6,657 nt of DNA from Pseudomonadota bacterium. Lineage in GTDB: Bacteria; Pseudomonadota; Gammaproteobacteria; Xanthomonadales; Rhodanobacteraceae. This document shows, piece after piece, positions 5,214-6,657 of the stretch (positions are counted from its first letter, which is position 1; every line of letters starts with the position of its first letter). The position numbers were made by a program, and so were the translations under genes. The DNA is taken from positions 1 to 6,657 of the forward strand of contig JANXVS010000422.1 of NCBI GenBank assembly GCA_025351555.1, given 5' to 3'. The notes below the pieces were generated by a model. That model was not told where the DNA came from and ran no database searches. It saw only the letters and a program-made list of their open reading frames with translations.

Positions 5214-5993
5214 ACCGCGCTCGCTGCGTATTGTTTCATATGCCGCATTGATCTCGCGCGCGCGATCTTCGGCGCGGCGCTTCAATTCCTCCGGCACGTC
5301 GCCGAGCTTGTCCGGGTGATGCTGGCTGATCAGTTTGCGGTAGGCGCGTTTGATCTCGCCGTCGCCCGCGCCGCGGGCCAGGCCGAGCACGGCGTAGGGA
5401 TCCTTGCCAGGCGGCGTCCCGCGTGGCGCTTGCTGCGACCGTTCATTGGCGCTTCCCGCCGTGGCATAAGCGTAGCCTCTCATCGCCGCGAGTGCAGCCA
5501 ATTCGCGCTCGTGCACGCCCAGCGCCCAGCACAGCTGGCGCACGATCGCGAATTTGCCCGGCGCCAGCGGGCCTTCGGCGTAAACGATGTCGAGCAGCAA
5601 ATCCAGCAGCAGATAAGCCAGATTGCGGCGACCGCCACACCAGGCTTTCAAGTCGGCGATGGCCAGATTCACGAGAAACCCATCCTGCTTGCCGGCAGTG
5701 AATCGCTCAATCGCATTCGCGCGCTGCGTTGGCGAGAGTTGCATGCGCGCCATCAGGTTTTCGGCGGCGGCGATTTCCGGCTGCGAGACGCGGCCATCGG
5801 ATTTGGCGATCGCTCCAGCCAGGCCGAACAGAGGTCCGATGAACGCGCTCGACGTGCCGGCGGCCCGATGCTGCAGGCGTAGGGCGCCGCTATCCCAGAG
5901 GTGGCCGATGGCCGCGCCGATCAGCATCCCGAAAGGATGACGAAACAACCACAAGCCAAGCAGGGCGCCGATCAGCTTGCCAAGAATATTCAT
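5205..5993 (-). CDS. djlA: Membrane DnaJ-like co-chaperone DjlA
   Basis: An inner-membrane J-domain protein that stimulates DnaK ATPase activity at the membrane face. It has 262 residues, close to E. coli DjlA (271). The N-terminal membrane segment at about 4-32 is glycine-rich (GALLGLWLF, FGMLIGAAIGHLWD), as in DjlA. A TerB-like helical domain covers about 50-170 (FGLAGAIAKSDGRVSQPEI). A short linker follows at 175-197, then a C-terminal J domain at about 198-258 starting DPYAVLGL, with the essential HPD at 226-228. The ATG at 5993 overlaps the cytochrome stop (ATGA), implying translational coupling. The frame stays open upstream to 6425 but only as an out-of-frame shadow of the cytochrome gene. 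The stop lies inside the tandem repeat. Confidence 0.95.
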   Translation of the reverse strand: MNILGKLIGALLGLWLFRHPFGMLIGAAIGHLWDSGALRLQHRAAGTSSAFIGPLFGLAGAIAKSDGRVSQPEIAAAENLMARMQLSPTQRANAIERFTAGKQDGFLVNLAIADLKAWCGGRRNLAYLLLDLLLDIVYAEGPLAPGKFAIVRQLCWALGVHERELAALAAMRGYAYATAGSANERSQQAPRGTPPGKDPYAVLGLARGAGDGEIKRAYRKLISQHHPDKLGDVPEELKRRAEDRAREINAAYETIRSERGIK

Positions 5994-6307
5994 GGAACGC
6001 TGGGCGCTGCCAGCTGCTGATCCGCGTACCACCGCAGCACTTGGTTGAGTTCGGTGGCGTTGAGCATCCCCGCCGCCGCGCGCATGGCCGCAACGTCGCG
6101 CGCACCGGACTGATACTGCGCCAGCGCGTTGCGCAGGTAATCCAGATTCTGGCCGGCCAGGTTCGGAATGGTTTTTCCCGTAGCGATGCCGCGTTCGCCG
6201 TGGCAGGCAGCGCACAGGCCAAGCCGCTGCGGCGGGGTTTGCGCATGCGCAGACAGTGCGAATCCCGCGCCGGCGATGGCGAGCGCAATGGCGATCAAAT
6301 AGGGCAT
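5990..6307 (-). CDS. Small exported cytochrome c (c553-like, single haem)
   Basis: A 105-residue precursor of a soluble periplasmic electron carrier. The signal peptide covers residues 1-22 (hydrophobic core LIAIALAIAGAGFAL, cleavage predicted after AHA). The haem site is CAACH at 32-36, with Cys32 and Cys35 binding haem covalently and His36 as axial ligand. IPNLAGQ (47-53) and YLRNAL are typical of class I c553-like cytochromes. Met75 in DVAAMRAAAGML is the likely sixth ligand, since it stands seven residues before Leu82, as in relatives; Met81 is the alternative. The ATG at 6307 is chosen because it begins the signal peptide; the open frame up to 6412 has no such logic. There is no strong Shine-Dalgarno. 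The partner oxidase or reductase is not in this window. The gene overlaps djlA by 4 bp. Confidence 0.92.
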   Translation of the reverse strand: MPYLIAIALAIAGAGFALSAHAQTPPQRLGLCAACHGERGIATGKTIPNLAGQNLDYLRNALAQYQSGARDVAAMRAAAGMLNATELNQVLRWYADQQLAAPSVP

Positions 6308-6336
6308 GTTGGTGGGGCGACGTGCATCGGGAAGCA

Positions 6337-6345
6337 ATTTTAGCA
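6337..6345 (-). promoter_or_regulatory. Extended -10 promoter for the cytochrome c-djlA unit
   Basis: On the minus strand TGCTAAAAT gives an extended TGn motif plus a -10 of TAAAAT (five of six consensus bases). A start near 6330 would leave a leader of about 23 nt before the ATG at 6307. No clear -35 is seen, as expected for an extended -10 promoter. Confidence 0.5.
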
Positions 6346-6384
6346 GTCCGGACGGTGCATCTGCGGAATGCGCCGCTGTCCCGG

Positions 6385-6390
6385 TAGAAT
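6385..6390 (+). promoter_or_regulatory. Candidate -10 element for purC
   Basis: TAGAAT matches the -10 consensus at five of six positions. A start near 6397 would give a leader of about 21 nt, containing GGAG (6405-6408) 9 nt before the GTG start codon. The -35 region is weak at spacings of 16-18 bp. It is divergent from the cytochrome promoter about 45 bp away. Confidence 0.4.
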
Positions 6391-6417
6391 GCGCGCCTGT
6401 TCCCGGAGTCATTCCCC

Positions 6418-6657
6418 GTGCCCACGACCCTGCTGCAATCCGATCTTGCCGGCCTGAACCTTATTCACCAAGGCAAGGTGCGCGATGTCTACGCGTTGTC
6501 CGAGCGTGAGTTGTTGATCGTCGCCAGCGATCGACTTTCTGCGTTCGATGTCGTATTGCCCGATCCGATTCCCGGCAAGGGCGAGATGTTGTGCCAGATC
6601 AGCAATTTCTGGTTCGCAAAGACCGCGCACTTGATGCCGAATCAGCTGACCGGAAAA
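6418..6657 (+). CDS. purC: SAICAR synthase PurC (phosphoribosylaminoimidazole-succinocarboxamide synthase), first 80 residues
   Basis: A cytoplasmic enzyme of de novo purine synthesis that joins CAIR with aspartate using ATP to give SAICAR. Only the N-terminus is present; the gene runs off the right edge. Visible signatures are QGKVRDVY (18-25), the nucleotide-binding start typical of SAICAR synthases, [15 protein letters not shown] (33-47) and [17 protein letters not shown] (50-66). This is the longer, yeast-ADE1-like form found in Xanthomonadales rather than the short E. coli form. The start is GTG at 6418: GGAG lies 9 nt upstream, and relatives begin (M)PTTLLQSDL at this residue. No upstream in-frame ATG is suitable. 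It is transcribed away from the cytochrome c-djlA unit. Confidence 0.96.
   Translation, partial: MPTTLLQSDLAGLNLIHQGKVRDVYALSERELLIVASDRLSAFDVVLPDPIPGKGEMLCQISNFWFAKTAHLMPNQLTGK

Noticed and set aside
5142..5882. 246-codon plus-strand frame opposite djlA
   Set aside because: It is antisense to djlA and begins inside the tandem repeat region. Its Arg/Ala-rich composition has no domain, so it is a shadow frame.
5205..6425. A 406-residue version of djlA starting at 6425
   Set aside because: The extra 144 residues are an out-of-frame reading of the cytochrome c gene. The 262-residue protein from 5993 matches DjlA length and its N-terminal membrane segment.

Overview
The window (6,657 bp, GC-rich, roughly 60-65% by eye) looks like chromosomal DNA of a gammaproteobacterium of the Xanthomonadales/Lysobacterales type (Xanthomonadaceae or Rhodanobacteraceae). 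The reasons are the long-form PurC whose N-terminus closely resembles Xanthomonas PurC, a membrane DnaJ-like DjlA, rpe lying not far upstream of trpE on the same strand, and the overall protein similarity. The genus cannot be fixed from sequence reading alone. No phage, IS element, CRISPR array, tRNA or rRNA is visible.

Layout, read along the minus strand from right to left: a small secreted cytochrome c (6307-5990) overlaps djlA (5993-5205) by four bases. A 13-bp tandem repeat follows djlA, then rpe (5142-4477). Next come a two-component response regulator (3813-3124) and its histidine kinase (3061-1010), and finally trpE (942 to the left edge; its C-terminal third is outside). On the plus strand are two very small genes between the regulator and rpe (3993-4109 and 4122-4292). 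They are followed by a strong hairpin-plus-T-tract terminator with a C/U-rich loop that may be the 3' end of a small RNA (about 4339-4430). The 5' end of purC (6418 to the right edge) is also on the plus strand, divergent from the cytochrome gene.

The conserved part is housekeeping metabolism: PurC in purine synthesis, Rpe in the pentose phosphate pathway and TrpE in tryptophan synthesis, with DjlA as a membrane co-chaperone. The accessory part lies between rpe and trpE: a response regulator/kinase pair that reads like the pair of the 'proteobacterial dedicated sortase' system, the two unrecognised micro-genes, and the candidate sRNA. No sortase or sortase substrate is in view, so the signalling pair may act alone here or with a distant locus. 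The kinase has an extracytoplasmic sensor with a CBM9-like beginning, suggesting a carbohydrate or envelope signal (inference).

The most interesting items are the orphan-looking sortase-type two-component system, the sRNA-like hairpin with an anti-Shine-Dalgarno loop, the 13-bp repeat that places TAG stops in all three frames after djlA, the micro-gene pair, and an inverted repeat in the regulator's upstream region.
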